The translations under genes and the position numbers were made by a program. From the NCBI RefSeq assembly GCF_017744695.1, contig NZ_JAGIAS010000003.1:1-64000 (forward strand): a stretch of 64,000 nucleotides of DNA, in the 5' to 3' direction. The stretch is from Dyadobacter sp. (GTDB taxonomy: Bacteria; Bacteroidota; Bacteroidia; Cytophagales; Spirosomataceae). Of the stretch, positions 16,655-25,376 are shown one piece after another (the stretch's first letter is position 1; each line of letters starts with the position of its first letter). The notes under the pieces are model-generated. The model did no database searches, was not told the DNA's origin, and saw only the letters and a program-made list of their open reading frames with translations.

Positions 16655-19459
16655 TTATTTCCCAACCTGCTTCTTCGCCTGGGCTTCCAGAATCAGTTGC
16701 AGGTCGGCGCTGGCGTCGGTTACGTGGGCGTAGGAGCCCATACCTAGTTCACTCAATTTTTTGAGTTTCTGGCCGGTATGCTCGTTACGCCCGAAGGTAA
16801 AAACGCTGAAATACACATCCTGGCGGGCATTTTGGCGGATCATATCCACGACCTCCTCGCTGATGGGAAACTCGCCATCCGTAGCAAGTACAATGCGGTT
16901 ATTACCTGCCCGGATATATTGTTTGTTGGCCGTTTTGTAGGCAAGTTTAATGCCCTCGTTCCCGTCTGTATCGCCGTCGGATTGCAGCAGGTCGATCATC
17001 CTCGAAATTTCGGAAGCTTTGGCACCCGAAGTCGGTTTCAACACCACCCTCGCCTTGCCGGAGTAAAGCACGATGGAAATCATATCCTCGGGCCGCACGA
17101 GCGTCAGCAGCGACTTAATGGAGCGTTTCAGCAACGGCAATTTGTAAGGCGAGTTCATCGACGACGATACGTCCAGCAGCAGTACCATATTGTTCGGCGC
17201 AAAGCCGTCGAGCGAGCGGGTGATGTTTTGCAGCTGCACATTACGGTCCACGTACACCGTATCCACACGTAGGCGCTCCACGTATACGGTATCACGCTTC
17301 TCCGGCGCAGCGGGTGCGCCCTCGTTCGCGAGCGGGCGCGTGTCCTTGCGCGCAGGAGGCTTAGGCGCAGTGGATATCTCGCCATTGTTCGTTTGAACCT
17401 GCGCTGTGGTCTCAACCGGCTTCTCCACTTGGGGCTTTTCGACTTTCGGCTCTTCCGGTTTCGCCGGTGGAGCAACCGGTTTCCGGGTAGTAGCTCGCCG
17501 GAATGCAAAAACATCCGGCTGATTAATCGTCTTCAATAACCCGGCTTTCGACAGTTCAATGAAGTTATTGTATTCGTAAACCAGCTCATTGTTATAGAAG
17601 TAGTAAAACGACTCATACGGATGCGCCGCATAAGCTGATGTGGCCGGCTTGTATTTCCGCACACTCTCGGCAAACTTTCCCGCATTGGCTCCCAGATCCT
17701 CGTAGGGTGTGTAGGGACACAAACCGTTGCTGCGACCGTACCGTTGCAATCCCTTCATATTTTTGTACTCATCGGCTATTAACTGACGACTGTCGGCTTC
17801 CAGCCGATCGGTTGCCGGGAGCTCAGAAGCCTTGCCTTTCAGATAGTCCCGCATTCCGAACATGACGTCGTGGCCATTGTCCATGGTTTTCAGCATGGCG
17901 CTGCCAGCGATGTACCACGAGCTGGTCGGTGTAGCATTAGGATAACTTTCGTGAATGCGGCGGATGTCGTTGTAGAGTTGCTCTTTCTTTTGATCCAGAA
18001 TATCGAAAAGGACCAGATAACGGTCGAGAATGGCGTCGGAGCGTTTGAGCTGATCTTGCAGGTATTGTTTTTCCGAAGTATAACGGATCAGTTCGATGCT
18101 CAGGCCGTCCATTTCCTGTAAAACATGCATCAAAACCTCAGCCTGGCCTGTCACCGATTTTTGGTAAGGCTCCGGAATGGCCGAACTGGCGTTCAGCAGC
18201 AAGGAATATTCGGAAGATGGCAGCTTAAAATCTTCGTGCGAATAGCTGAGATTGGCGCGTTTCTGTGCCTTTGCCGGGTCACGATAGTATTCCGCCGAGC
18301 TCTGGTAGTTGCGGACGATCATTTGCAGCAAATGCATTTGCCGCAGCGACTCGTTGATCCAGTCCACATATTGATTTAAAGCCTTAACAACCGTCGCACT
18401 CGCCGGAGTAGTCGCCTTTTTTACATTCAATGGCTGGAAAGCTTTGTCCTGGAACGGCGGGGTACTTTTGCCGGCAGAAGCTACATCACCCGAGCCTTCC
18501 GCCTTCATGACCGGGCTGAAAAACGGACAATTCAGTAACAAATGCCCCGGCTTGCTATACCCGACAAACGCCTTGTAAAATTCCAGCATATCGTGGTTAA
18601 ACTGCTCCACCAACGACAGATACACCGCATTCCCGTGCTGCGCCGACTGCTGCGCCGCGAAATTATGGTCGTCCAGTGCCCTCCGTTTAATGTCCTGCAT
18701 CGAAGCCAATGCCGATTTGAAAGTCCCGACCATATCCGACGCCGGATACTCCAACTGCGAAGCTGTATTACCAATCGTCGACAGCGCCTTTTCATCGTCC
18801 AGCATACTCTGCCGCACGAGCGCTACCGGCCATTCGGCTTTGCTTTCTTCATTCAAATAATAGGGCAATGCATCCAGCAGGCGCTGCTGAGCGGCAATTA
18901 CCTCGCCCATGGCTTTCTCTGTTATAATATAGGGATCGGTGGCCGGCCGATTCTGAGTACTTGTATAAACCTGCCTGATTTGCGTGTACAATGCATTTTT
19001 ATCGTGTGCATAGCGTTCAAAAAGGGACTGTATTTCCGCAATCAGTGCATCGGATTTTTTCAGGTTATCGCGTTCGTAATCTTTCAGCCGCACATAAGTT
19101 TCCAGCGTCTTGCAGGTTTCATCCAGCTTGTTAAGCACTTTCCATACGTTTTCCATGCCCGCATTCAGTTGCTCCCGCTTACCGGCGTTGATACCCAAAC
19201 CATGTATTGCCTTTTTGTAATAATACTCTTCCAATGGCCCCGAGGACGGCAAACGCAAGCCATAATCAGGCTTTTTACGATAACGGGTCACGTCGTCCTG
19301 ATAGTCACGGAGCATTTTGAACCGGCGAATAACCTGTTCCGACGACTGGCTCAAAAATTCAATATAATGGTTCAATGAGGTCTGCGGCGCTTCCGGCTGC
19401 GCGGCAACTGGTCTGGTAACGAGTGCAAAAAGAATAAGCAGGATGGAGAATCGCCTCAT
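16655..19459 (-). CDS. Large secreted protein with C-terminal von Willebrand factor A domain
   Basis: 934 residues from ATG 19459. That start places a signal peptide (MRRFSILLILFALVTRPVAA) at the N terminus; the longer frame to 19534 would bury it. About 700 residues follow, mostly helical and partly duplicated: two halves share a 'YYR(D/K)P, then LxLPSSxP(L)EYY' style segment. A Pro/Glu/Lys-rich linker comes at roughly 690-740. A vWA domain closes the protein, with MIDAS DVSSSMN, LVRPEDMISIVLYSG and ATDGEFPIS. The vWA domain likely binds a protein partner through a divalent ion. No secretion sorting tag is seen at the C terminus. Confidence 0.75.
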   Translation of the reverse strand: MRRFSILLILFALVTRPVAAQPEAPQTSLNHYIEFLSQSSEQVIRRFKMLRDYQDDVTRYRKKPDYGLRLPSSGPLEEYYYKKAIHGLGINAGKREQLNAGMENVWKVLNKLDETCKTLETYVRLKDYERDNLKKSDALIAEIQSLFERYAHDKNALYTQIRQVYTSTQNRPATDPYIITEKAMGEVIAAQQRLLDALPYYLNEESKAEWPVALVRQSMLDDEKALSTIGNTASQLEYPASDMVGTFKSALASMQDIKRRALDDHNFAAQQSAQHGNAVYLSLVEQFNHDMLEFYKAFVGYSKPGHLLLNCPFFSPVMKAEGSGDVASAGKSTPPFQDKAFQPLNVKKATTPASATVVKALNQYVDWINESLRQMHLLQMIVRNYQSSAEYYRDPAKAQKRANLSYSHEDFKLPSSEYSLLLNASSAIPEPYQKSVTGQAEVLMHVLQEMDGLSIELIRYTSEKQYLQDQLKRSDAILDRYLVLFDILDQKKEQLYNDIRRIHESYPNATPTSSWYIAGSAMLKTMDNGHDVMFGMRDYLKGKASELPATDRLEADSRQLIADEYKNMKGLQRYGRSNGLCPYTPYEDLGANAGKFAESVRKYKPATSAYAAHPYESFYYFYNNELVYEYNNFIELSKAGLLKTINQPDVFAFRRATTRKPVAPPAKPEEPKVEKPQVEKPVETTAQVQTNNGEISTAPKPPARKDTRPLANEGAPAAPEKRDTVYVERLRVDTVYVDRNVQLQNITRSLDGFAPNNMVLLLDVSSSMNSPYKLPLLKRSIKSLLTLVRPEDMISIVLYSGKARVVLKPTSGAKASEISRMIDLLQSDGDTDGNEGIKLAYKTANKQYIRAGNNRIVLATDGEFPISEEVVDMIRQNARQDVYFSVFTFGRNEHTGQKLKKLSELGMGSYAHVTDASADLQLILEAQAKKQVGK

Positions 19460-19594
19460 ACGTAAACTTCTGGAAGTATGTGTGTTATCGAACGCACGAA
19501 GGTCGGGATTTTTACCCGAAAATCGACGGGACATATACTTCCGTAAAATAAGTCATTGGTACAAGGCCTCCCGTTTACCGTTGCGAACGAGGCT

Positions 19595-20404
19595 TTAAAT
19601 GGACAAATGCGGCGCTTGCTGGCCACCCGATTGCAAATAGCCGGTGAGTTCCGAAATGTCAATTTTGAGCATCCTGCTTTTGAAGAGATCGGCCTTGTAT
19701 TTAAAAATGAAGTTGCGCAACGACATGCCTGTCTGATTGAGTACACAAAGATTGGCTACATCCTCCGATATATTGAAGCGCATGAGCAACTCGGGCACGC
19801 GGATGTTCTTGTTCTGATGTAATTCCTGCCGCAGGTAATCGATAATAGCCCCTGCCATTCGTTGCCGCGAAGTAGCTTCCTCCACCTTTTTACTTTCAAA
19901 ATTATTCCGTGCGAGAATGGTGACAATCAGGTCGATGCTTCCGCGAATGAGCTTGTTGTGCGACGTGGGTTGTTGAGTGATTTCGAAAAGGATCTGGTTG
20001 ATCAGGTAGGTGATGGTCTGGGCGTCGCGCTCGTTTTGCAGAGGTCTGCCCTGGGTAAGGCGCACGCCGTCACAAAGGTGCTCGGCTTGTTTGTAAATGT
20101 CGGCAAAATCAGGACTGAACTCCTTTTTCTGCAAAAAATCCTCGGAAAGCCAGGTATCGAATGCGATGATGAAAATCTCTGCACTGCTGTCTTCCTGAAA
20201 GATCGGATGCTGTCCGGGACAGAGCAAAATGACGCCGCGCTCGGCATAATCATGTAATTTCCCGTCGAGACTGAAATGCCCCTCCCCGCTGCGGATAAAT
20301 AGGATGCGATAATGCGGGGTCAGATCATTGTGGGTTTCCCAAACACGGGTTTTACTTTGAAGCACATGGTACTTCTTGTGGGCATTAAATTGAATTACTG
20401 ACAT
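19595..20404 (-). CDS. AraC-like transcriptional regulator, apparently lacking a full second HTH
   Basis: 269 residues from ATG 20404, which has an exact AGGAGG about 9 bp upstream. That is unusually good for this genome and decides the start; the longer frame runs to 20545. The N-terminal part is cupin-like (LTPHYRILFIRSGEGHFSLDGK, VILLCPGQHPIF), as in AraC ligand domains. The C-terminal part keeps the first HTH (PELLMRFNISEDVANLCV, GMSLRNFIFKYKADLFKSRML). It stops where the second HTH and the FSRxFKK signature should be. A frameshift or a diverged end is possible. It lies 125 bp after the LytTR response regulator. Confidence 0.65.
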   Translation of the reverse strand: MSVIQFNAHKKYHVLQSKTRVWETHNDLTPHYRILFIRSGEGHFSLDGKLHDYAERGVILLCPGQHPIFQEDSSAEIFIIAFDTWLSEDFLQKKEFSPDFADIYKQAEHLCDGVRLTQGRPLQNERDAQTITYLINQILFEITQQPTSHNKLIRGSIDLIVTILARNNFESKKVEEATSRQRMAGAIIDYLRQELHQNKNIRVPELLMRFNISEDVANLCVLNQTGMSLRNFIFKYKADLFKSRMLKIDISELTGYLQSGGQQAPHLSI

Positions 20405-20529
20405 AACACAAACCTCCTGCTGTTTGTACCCAATTTGGTCAAGCCGTACCTGGAATGAAAATGCAAATCGCGGAACGCCCGTTTTCCAGCGCTGAAACGG
20501 CAATTTTAAGTGCGGAAGTAAACGCCAGG

Positions 20530-21276
20530 TTATTTCCCCAGCCAATTTTTGAACTCGGTCATGCGCTCGGAACTCACATAAGTTTCCTGTGCAGCTGCCG
20601 GATTTAAATCGATTTTCAGCTTTCCGGCCGACATTGCGTGCATTTCACGGATTGCATGGAGCGATAACAGCATAGTACGGTTAATGCGAAAAAACTCGGC
20701 GGGGTCGAGCATTTGTGAAAGCTTCTCCAAACTGTATTCCACCGCAAAATGCCGTCCATCGTACAGCCTGAGAAATGTAGCCCGTTCCTCGATCGTGAAA
20801 TAGGCGATTTCAGAGGTTTTGAATGTAAACATCCGCGTACCGGCACTGACCAGGAAACGGTCCTTGTATTTCTCCTGCGCATGCATAATCTCTTCCACAG
20901 ACTGGCCGCCATTGGACCTGATCTTCCTGAACTTGTTCAGTGAGGCCTGCAATTCAAGCGGATTAATGGGTTTCAGCAGGTAATCGATGCTATGCACCTT
21001 GAATGCGCGGAGAAGGTAATCGTCGAATGCCGTTGTGAAAATAACCGGGATCATAAGCCCCTGGCTTTCGAGGATTTTGAAACCGTTGTCGTCTTCGAGG
21101 TGAATGTCGAGAAATATGAGATCGGGCTGCGTATTAGCCTTGTTTTGTAAATAAGCAATAGTTTCAAAAACCGACGGAATGATGCCCAGCACGCGGATGG
21201 ATGGATCGATATTGCGGATCAGATTTTGCAGGCGTTCGGCACTCAGTTCCTCGTCCTCGACAATCAGTACGTTCAT
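20530..21276 (-). CDS. LytTR-family response regulator
   Basis: 248 residues. The receiver domain (about 1-120) has VEDEELSAERL, DLIFLDIHLEDDNG (phospho-acceptor Asp in FLDI), a conserved TTAFDDYLLRAF and LLKPINP. The LytTR DNA-binding domain (about 145-245) has FLVSAGTRMFTF and FFRINRTMLLSLHAI. Its ATG overlaps the stop codon of the sensor kinase by 4 bp, so the two are cotranscribed and form a LytS/LytR-type pair. The target genes are unknown. The neighbouring AraC-like gene downstream may belong to the same unit. Confidence 0.92.
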   Translation of the reverse strand: MNVLIVEDEELSAERLQNLIRNIDPSIRVLGIIPSVFETIAYLQNKANTQPDLIFLDIHLEDDNGFKILESQGLMIPVIFTTAFDDYLLRAFKVHSIDYLLKPINPLELQASLNKFRKIRSNGGQSVEEIMHAQEKYKDRFLVSAGTRMFTFKTSEIAYFTIEERATFLRLYDGRHFAVEYSLEKLSQMLDPAEFFRINRTMLLSLHAIREMHAMSAGKLKIDLNPAAAQETYVSSERMTEFKNWLGK

Positions 21277-22361
21277 GATAGCAATGGTATTTTGACGGTA
21301 AAATGAGTGGCCGTTTTGTCGATCACCACATCCTTATCCTGCAACAGTTTATAGCGGCTGATAATGTTTTTTAACCCAAGACGCGTAGTAGGCTGGTCTT
21401 GTTGCCTCAGTTGCAAAGGATTGCTAACAATCAGCATTTGGTCCACAATTTTTATACTGATTACCAATGGATTAGCCAGCGACATGGTATTATGCTTCAC
21501 CGCGTTCTCTACCAGTAACTGCAAGGTCAGCGGAATAATGGAATACCGCTCCTCGTCGGCAGGCGTAAGGGCGGAGTCGAGCACGACTTTCTCTTTGAAA
21601 CGCGTCCGCAGCAGGTACATATAGGTATCCAGAAACTTCATTTCCTCCTTTAAACTAATCTTGTCCAGCTCCGATTGTTCCAGAATGTAGCGGTACGCCG
21701 ACGACAGCTCCTGTATAAACTCCCCCGATTGCTCCGGCCGCGACTCCACCAACGACGACAACACACTGAGGTTATTGAACAAAAAATGCGGACTAACCTG
21801 GTTTTTCAATGCCAGAAAACGCGCGTGCATATTCTCCTTTTCAAGCCGCTCGGAATCGACCAGCAACTTCTTCATCTTTTCCTGCACCTGATTACTCACG
21901 CAGAGATAATAGGCGGCGATAAGTGCCAGGATCGTGAGCGCCTGCCCCGCACGCCAGCGCGTATGCATGAGGTCACGCACGCGGAAGTCCGACAACGAGG
22001 GCCGGGGCAGCGGGTTCCACAGTTGGCTCATCAGCCCCCAGGTACGCACCAGGATCATATTGAACAAAAATGCCAGCAATACGGCGGGAATGAGGGTAAC
22101 AAGCTGGTCGCGGATACTGAATGCAGGCGACTTGTCGGTACCGGTGAGCGAGGCCTGTTTTCTCAGGAACCAATCCATCAGGTAAATCCAGGCTGTGTAG
22201 AAAATCGTGCTGATCACGATTTCCAACCCGAACAGCGGTAGGTTGCGCGGGATGGTGTGCCAATATTGCTGAGGGACGTTGATGTATGTTCGGAGGGGAA
22301 TGTAAACCAGTGCAAGGGCGAAACCCAGCAGCCATTTTTGTCCGAAAAGATAAGGCCGCAT
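21273..22361 (-). CDS. LytS-type sensor histidine kinase (His_kinase family)
   Basis: 362 residues from ATG 22361; a TTG 27 bp earlier is possible. Four to five hydrophobic helices fill about residues 8-155, a coiled-coil linker follows, then the phosphoacceptor LKNQVSPHFLFNNLSVL with His at about 192. The ATP-binding N box is PLTLQLLVENAVKHN. This arrangement is the PF06580 group typical of Bacteroidota. Partner of the LytTR regulator that overlaps it by ATGA. The input signal is unknown: the helices carry no recognised sensor domain. It is divergent from the DUF1080 gene. Confidence 0.9.
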   Translation of the reverse strand: MRPYLFGQKWLLGFALALVYIPLRTYINVPQQYWHTIPRNLPLFGLEIVISTIFYTAWIYLMDWFLRKQASLTGTDKSPAFSIRDQLVTLIPAVLLAFLFNMILVRTWGLMSQLWNPLPRPSLSDFRVRDLMHTRWRAGQALTILALIAAYYLCVSNQVQEKMKKLLVDSERLEKENMHARFLALKNQVSPHFLFNNLSVLSSLVESRPEQSGEFIQELSSAYRYILEQSELDKISLKEEMKFLDTYMYLLRTRFKEKVVLDSALTPADEERYSIIPLTLQLLVENAVKHNTMSLANPLVISIKIVDQMLIVSNPLQLRQQDQPTTRLGLKNIISRYKLLQDKDVVIDKTATHFTVKIPLLS

Positions 22362-22464
22362 AGTTAAGAGGTCGGTTAGGATGCTCAAAAATAAGGTAAT
22401 TTCATGAAAATTTATCAGTATTTTGCAAGACTCAAATCAATCAAAAACACTTAAATCTGCCCCT

Positions 22465-23187
22465 ATGACCCGTTTTTTCGTTACCGCATTCGCTGCGTTG
22501 CTTTCCCTTAATACCTACTCCCAGGCACTCAACACCCTCACGGCCTCCGAGAAAAAAGAAGGCTGGAAATTGCTGTTTGACGGCAAAGACCTGAAAGGCT
22601 GGCACGCTTACAATGGCAAGGCCCCGGGCTCTGCATGGTTGATCGAGGATGGTGCCATTAAACTGAATGTCCCCGAAAGGGCAGGCAACAAGGCCAAAAA
22701 CGGCGGCGACATCGTGATCGATGAAGTCGTAAATGGCGATTTCGAATTTAAAGCCGAATGGAAAGTGAGTAAATACGCCAACAGCGGCATTTTCTTTTTT
22801 GTGCAGGAATCTCCCACCTATAAAAACATGCACGATACCGGGCTGGAATTACAGGTGATCGACGATAAAATTTATGAAGGAGCCAAAGAAAACACGCACC
22901 GCGCGAGTGACTTTTTCGGCGTCGCAAATGCCCGCCTGCGCGAAGGAAATCCGCAGGGAGAATGGAACAAGATCCATTTCATTGTCAAAAAAGGCAAACT
23001 GACCGTGTACCAAAACGAATTTATGGTACAGGAGCACGATCTCAACGGCACCGACTGGAAACAGCGCATCGCCAACAGCGGGCTGAAAGCCGCGCCCATC
23101 TCCAAGGGCAATTACAACGGTCGTATTGGCTTGCAGGATTGGGGTAGTACGGTTTGGTACCGCAATATCAAGTTAAGAAAACTGTAA
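22465..23187 (+). CDS. Secreted DUF1080 (3-keto-disaccharide hydrolase-like) protein
   Basis: 240 residues from ATG 22465, which puts the signal peptide (MTRFFVTAFAALLSLNTYSQA) at the start; the frame is open to 22423. It has the DUF1080 fold signatures WKLLFDGKDLKGWH, NGDFEFKAEWKVSKYANSGIFF, GLELQVIDD and WNKIHFIVKKGKLTVYQN. Members of this family cleave 3-keto-glycosides or bind polysaccharide. It is typically periplasmic. A second DUF1080 protein is at 45885. It is a single gene. Confidence 0.88.
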   Translation: MTRFFVTAFAALLSLNTYSQALNTLTASEKKEGWKLLFDGKDLKGWHAYNGKAPGSAWLIEDGAIKLNVPERAGNKAKNGGDIVIDEVVNGDFEFKAEWKVSKYANSGIFFFVQESPTYKNMHDTGLELQVIDDKIYEGAKENTHRASDFFGVANARLREGNPQGEWNKIHFIVKKGKLTVYQNEFMVQEHDLNGTDWKQRIANSGLKAAPISKGNYNGRIGLQDWGSTVWYRNIKLRKL

Positions 23188-23307
23188 GATCCGGGTCATG
23201 TCGCATTGTCCCCCTTTCATTGTCCTGTTGGCACCCGCAATCATTGTCAGGGGTCAATTAATTTTGTGATTGTTACACTGATACAACCACCATAATTACT
23301 AAGCACA

Positions 23308-23718
23308 ATGGAAAAAGCCGTTTTACACCCGTATCTGATGTTCGAAGGCAACTGCCGCGAAGCGATGGAGTTTTATAAAGGCATTTTCGGCGGCGAGCTG
23401 AATATGATGACTTTCGGACAAGTAGATAACAGCTGCCCGGTCGCTATTCGCGACCATATCATGCACGCGTCGCTCATGGGCGGGGAGGTCGATTTCATGG
23501 CCAGCGACAGTCCGCAACCAGGTCCGTTGGCCGGCGACAAGATCCAGCTCTCACTCAGCGGTTTTGATGAGGCCAATCTCCGCAAAAAGTTTGAACAGCT
23601 CAGCGAAGGCGCCATTACCATCACCGTACCGATGGAGAAGCAGGTATGGGGCGACATTTTCGGCGCATTCAAAGACAAGTACGGGATCGACTGGATGATC
23701 GACGTGCGGGCGCAATAG
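23308..23718 (+). CDS. VOC-fold protein, PhnB/YjdN-like paralog
   Basis: 136 residues. It opens with HPYLMFEGNCREAMEFYKGIFGGE and closes with WGDIFGAFKDKYGIDWMIDV, the same signatures as the protein at 12949. The conserved IMHASLMGGEVDFMASD strand carries a His. The function of this branch of the VOC superfamily is undefined. A terminator follows 18 bp after the stop. Confidence 0.87.
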   Translation: MEKAVLHPYLMFEGNCREAMEFYKGIFGGELNMMTFGQVDNSCPVAIRDHIMHASLMGGEVDFMASDSPQPGPLAGDKIQLSLSGFDEANLRKKFEQLSEGAITITVPMEKQVWGDIFGAFKDKYGIDWMIDVRAQ

Positions 23719-23736
23719 GCCATGCAAAGCATTTCG

Positions 23737-23770
23737 AAAGCCGGGGTCAACTACGATGCCCGGCTTTTTT
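23737..23770 (+). terminator. Intrinsic terminator after VOC gene
   Basis: Nine-base arms AAAGCCGGG (23737-23745) and CCCGGCTTT (23759-23767) close a 13-nt loop and lead into a T run. It sits between convergent genes. Confidence 0.85.
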
Positions 23771-23771
23771 A

Positions 23772-24185
23772 TTAACCGTCCTTCAAGAAGCGCTCCTGCA
23801 AATACCAGCGTATGCACGAATCGCCGTCCGTCCTGCGGACAAAGCTGAAATACATATCCGACGGGCATCCGTAAGCCCCCACAAACATGACCCCTATTTT
23901 CGGGTATTTCCGCACAATACTATCTGGCACCACCAGCTGATTCGACGTCGTGCTCGCATAATAAGGCACGTACGTCTGCGCCCCCGACGTATCCTTCAAC
24001 GGCGCCAATACCCAATCGAGGGCTATGGAAGAAGGCGTATCGGCTGTCAGCAAAAGCCCGGTGGTACCCGCATAACAATCCGGCGAAACCGTCACCTGCT
24101 CCACCGGTACACAGTCGTTACGTTTATCAACCTTCTTTTCGGAACAAGCCAATGCAATAGCCGCCAGGGCAAGGAATTTCTTCAT
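23772..24185 (-). CDS. Small putative lipoprotein
   Basis: 137 residues from ATG 24185; the frame extends to 24215. The start MKKFLALAAIALACSEKK is a lipoprotein signal with the lipidated Cys after ALA. The mature part has several Cys (NDCVP, DCYAG, YGCPSD, DSCIRW) that could form disulfides. It has no domain I recognise. Probably an inner- or outer-membrane lipoprotein facing the periplasm. Confidence 0.65.
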   Translation of the reverse strand: MKKFLALAAIALACSEKKVDKRNDCVPVEQVTVSPDCYAGTTGLLLTADTPSSIALDWVLAPLKDTSGAQTYVPYYASTTSNQLVVPDSIVRKYPKIGVMFVGAYGCPSDMYFSFVRRTDGDSCIRWYLQERFLKDG

Positions 24186-24280
24186 GGGAAACGGGATTTT
24201 CAATGTGTGACACAAGGACGTAAGATGTGGTTGCAGGAGTGTACACGGGTTGCTAATTTCGATATTTATCCCTAATTTCG

Positions 24281-24538
24281 ATGAATATGAAACAGGTCAA
24301 AACAAAATATCTGAGCTACATCGAGGAAACTCCCAAGCATTATAACGAATTGCGTGACCTGGCTAAAATAGCTACATCAAAGGCAATCACCAATGCTAAG
24401 GCCCATAATTTGTCTGTAACTTTTGTTAAAGACGGCTGGATCGTACGTGAAGATCCGAAAGGCAATCAAATCAAGGTGTCCAAAATCGAGAAGCTACCTC
24501 GAAAAATCCAACCCGGTGTCAAATTCCAGCTATCTTAA
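24281..24538 (+). CDS. Probable antitoxin partner of zeta-type toxin
   Basis: 85 residues (a second ATG is at 24287). It is small, basic and probably helical at the N terminus, with a beta-like end (LSVTFVKDGWIVREDPKGNQIKVSKIEKL). No known domain is recognised. It lies directly upstream of, and overlaps, a zeta-toxin-like gene. In Bacteroidota many zeta toxins are paired with a small upstream gene of this size. The antitoxin assignment rests on this context only. Confidence 0.6.
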   Translation: MNMKQVKTKYLSYIEETPKHYNELRDLAKIATSKAITNAKAHNLSVTFVKDGWIVREDPKGNQIKVSKIEKLPRKIQPGVKFQLS

Positions 24539-25271
24539 AGGACGACGGCTGCGAGTTTTTGCCGGCCCAAATGGCTCTGGTAAAACTACCATTTTCAGAC
24601 AAATAGCGGAGAAGTTCGACATTGGCTATTATGTTAATGCGGATGATCTGGAAGTTCAACTGATTAATACTAAAAAGATTGAGCTGACGCCCTTTGGGCT
24701 AACAGATTTACAGGAGTACGAATTTGCACACTTTCAAAACAACCACTCCATTCTGCAAACAGCGCGGCAAAGCGGCTTCGAACTGAACCTGACTTATTCA
24801 GGTGCTGATAATTCGATAATCGATTCAAACACACAAGGACGTACTTATTCCTATGAAGCCGCGCTGATCGCCGACTTCCTTCGTATTAAGCTGATCGAAA
24901 GAGGCAAGAAACTGACTTTTGAAACGGTCATGTCCCATCCATCAAAACTGGACATGTTACAATACGCAATCAGAAACGGATACAAGGTATACTTATACTT
25001 TGTCTGTACACAATCGGCGGATATCAATGTTGCCAGGGTTTTGCAACGTGTTGGGCAAGGCGGGCACGATGTATTGGAAGAAAAAATACGCAAACGGTAC
25101 AAGGCCTCACTGCAACTCCTGAAACCTGCTGTCAAAACCACATTTCGAGCTTTTGTCTGGGATAATTCACAGCAATCTCCGGAGTTGATCCTCGAAGTCG
25201 AAAGCGGACAAACTGTTACACAAATAAGCGAAACGCTACCCAACTGGGTCGAAGAGTTTTTGCTCAAATAA
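24516..25271 (+). CDS. Zeta-toxin family P-loop kinase
   Basis: About 251 residues if translation starts at GTG 24516, 20 bp before the end of the upstream gene. The frame is open from ATG 24423, but that would overlap the antitoxin-like gene by more than 110 bp. LRVFAGPNGSGKTTIFRQI is the Walker A loop, followed by YYVNADDLEVQL and later LTFETVMSHPSKLDML and VARVLQRVGQGGHDVLEEKIRKRY. This matches the zeta/PezT toxin layout. Characterised members phosphorylate UDP-N-acetylglucosamine, though some bacterial relatives are not toxic. The overlap suggests translational coupling. Confidence 0.78.
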   Translation: MSNSSYLKGRRLRVFAGPNGSGKTTIFRQIAEKFDIGYYVNADDLEVQLINTKKIELTPFGLTDLQEYEFAHFQNNHSILQTARQSGFELNLTYSGADNSIIDSNTQGRTYSYEAALIADFLRIKLIERGKKLTFETVMSHPSKLDMLQYAIRNGYKVYLYFVCTQSADINVARVLQRVGQGGHDVLEEKIRKRYKASLQLLKPAVKTTFRAFVWDNSQQSPELILEVESGQTVTQISETLPNWVEEFLLK

Positions 25272-25333
25272 CGCCCTTCATTCCGCTATTTCTCTTGTGC
25301 TTTTCGCCCATATAAGTTATTTTTGAAATCAAA

Positions 25334-25358
25334 TTATTGATATTCAAAATATCAATAA
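25334..25358. promoter_or_regulatory. Perfect palindromic operator in front of imuA (candidate DNA-damage box)
   Basis: Exact 11-bp arms TTATTGATATT and AATATCAATAA are separated by CAA and end 18 bp before the imuA ATG. The half-site TTGATATT recurs upstream of imuB as inverted arms at 32607-32617 and 32644-32654. The position and the shared motif point to a repressor that controls both parts of the mutasome. Confidence 0.75.
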
Positions 25359-25376
25359 GTAACTCAAACGTTCCTT

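Noticed and set aside
18542..19378. 278-residue plus-strand open frame opposite the vWA gene
   Set aside because: Shadow of a long real gene; no domain, low-complexity basic composition.
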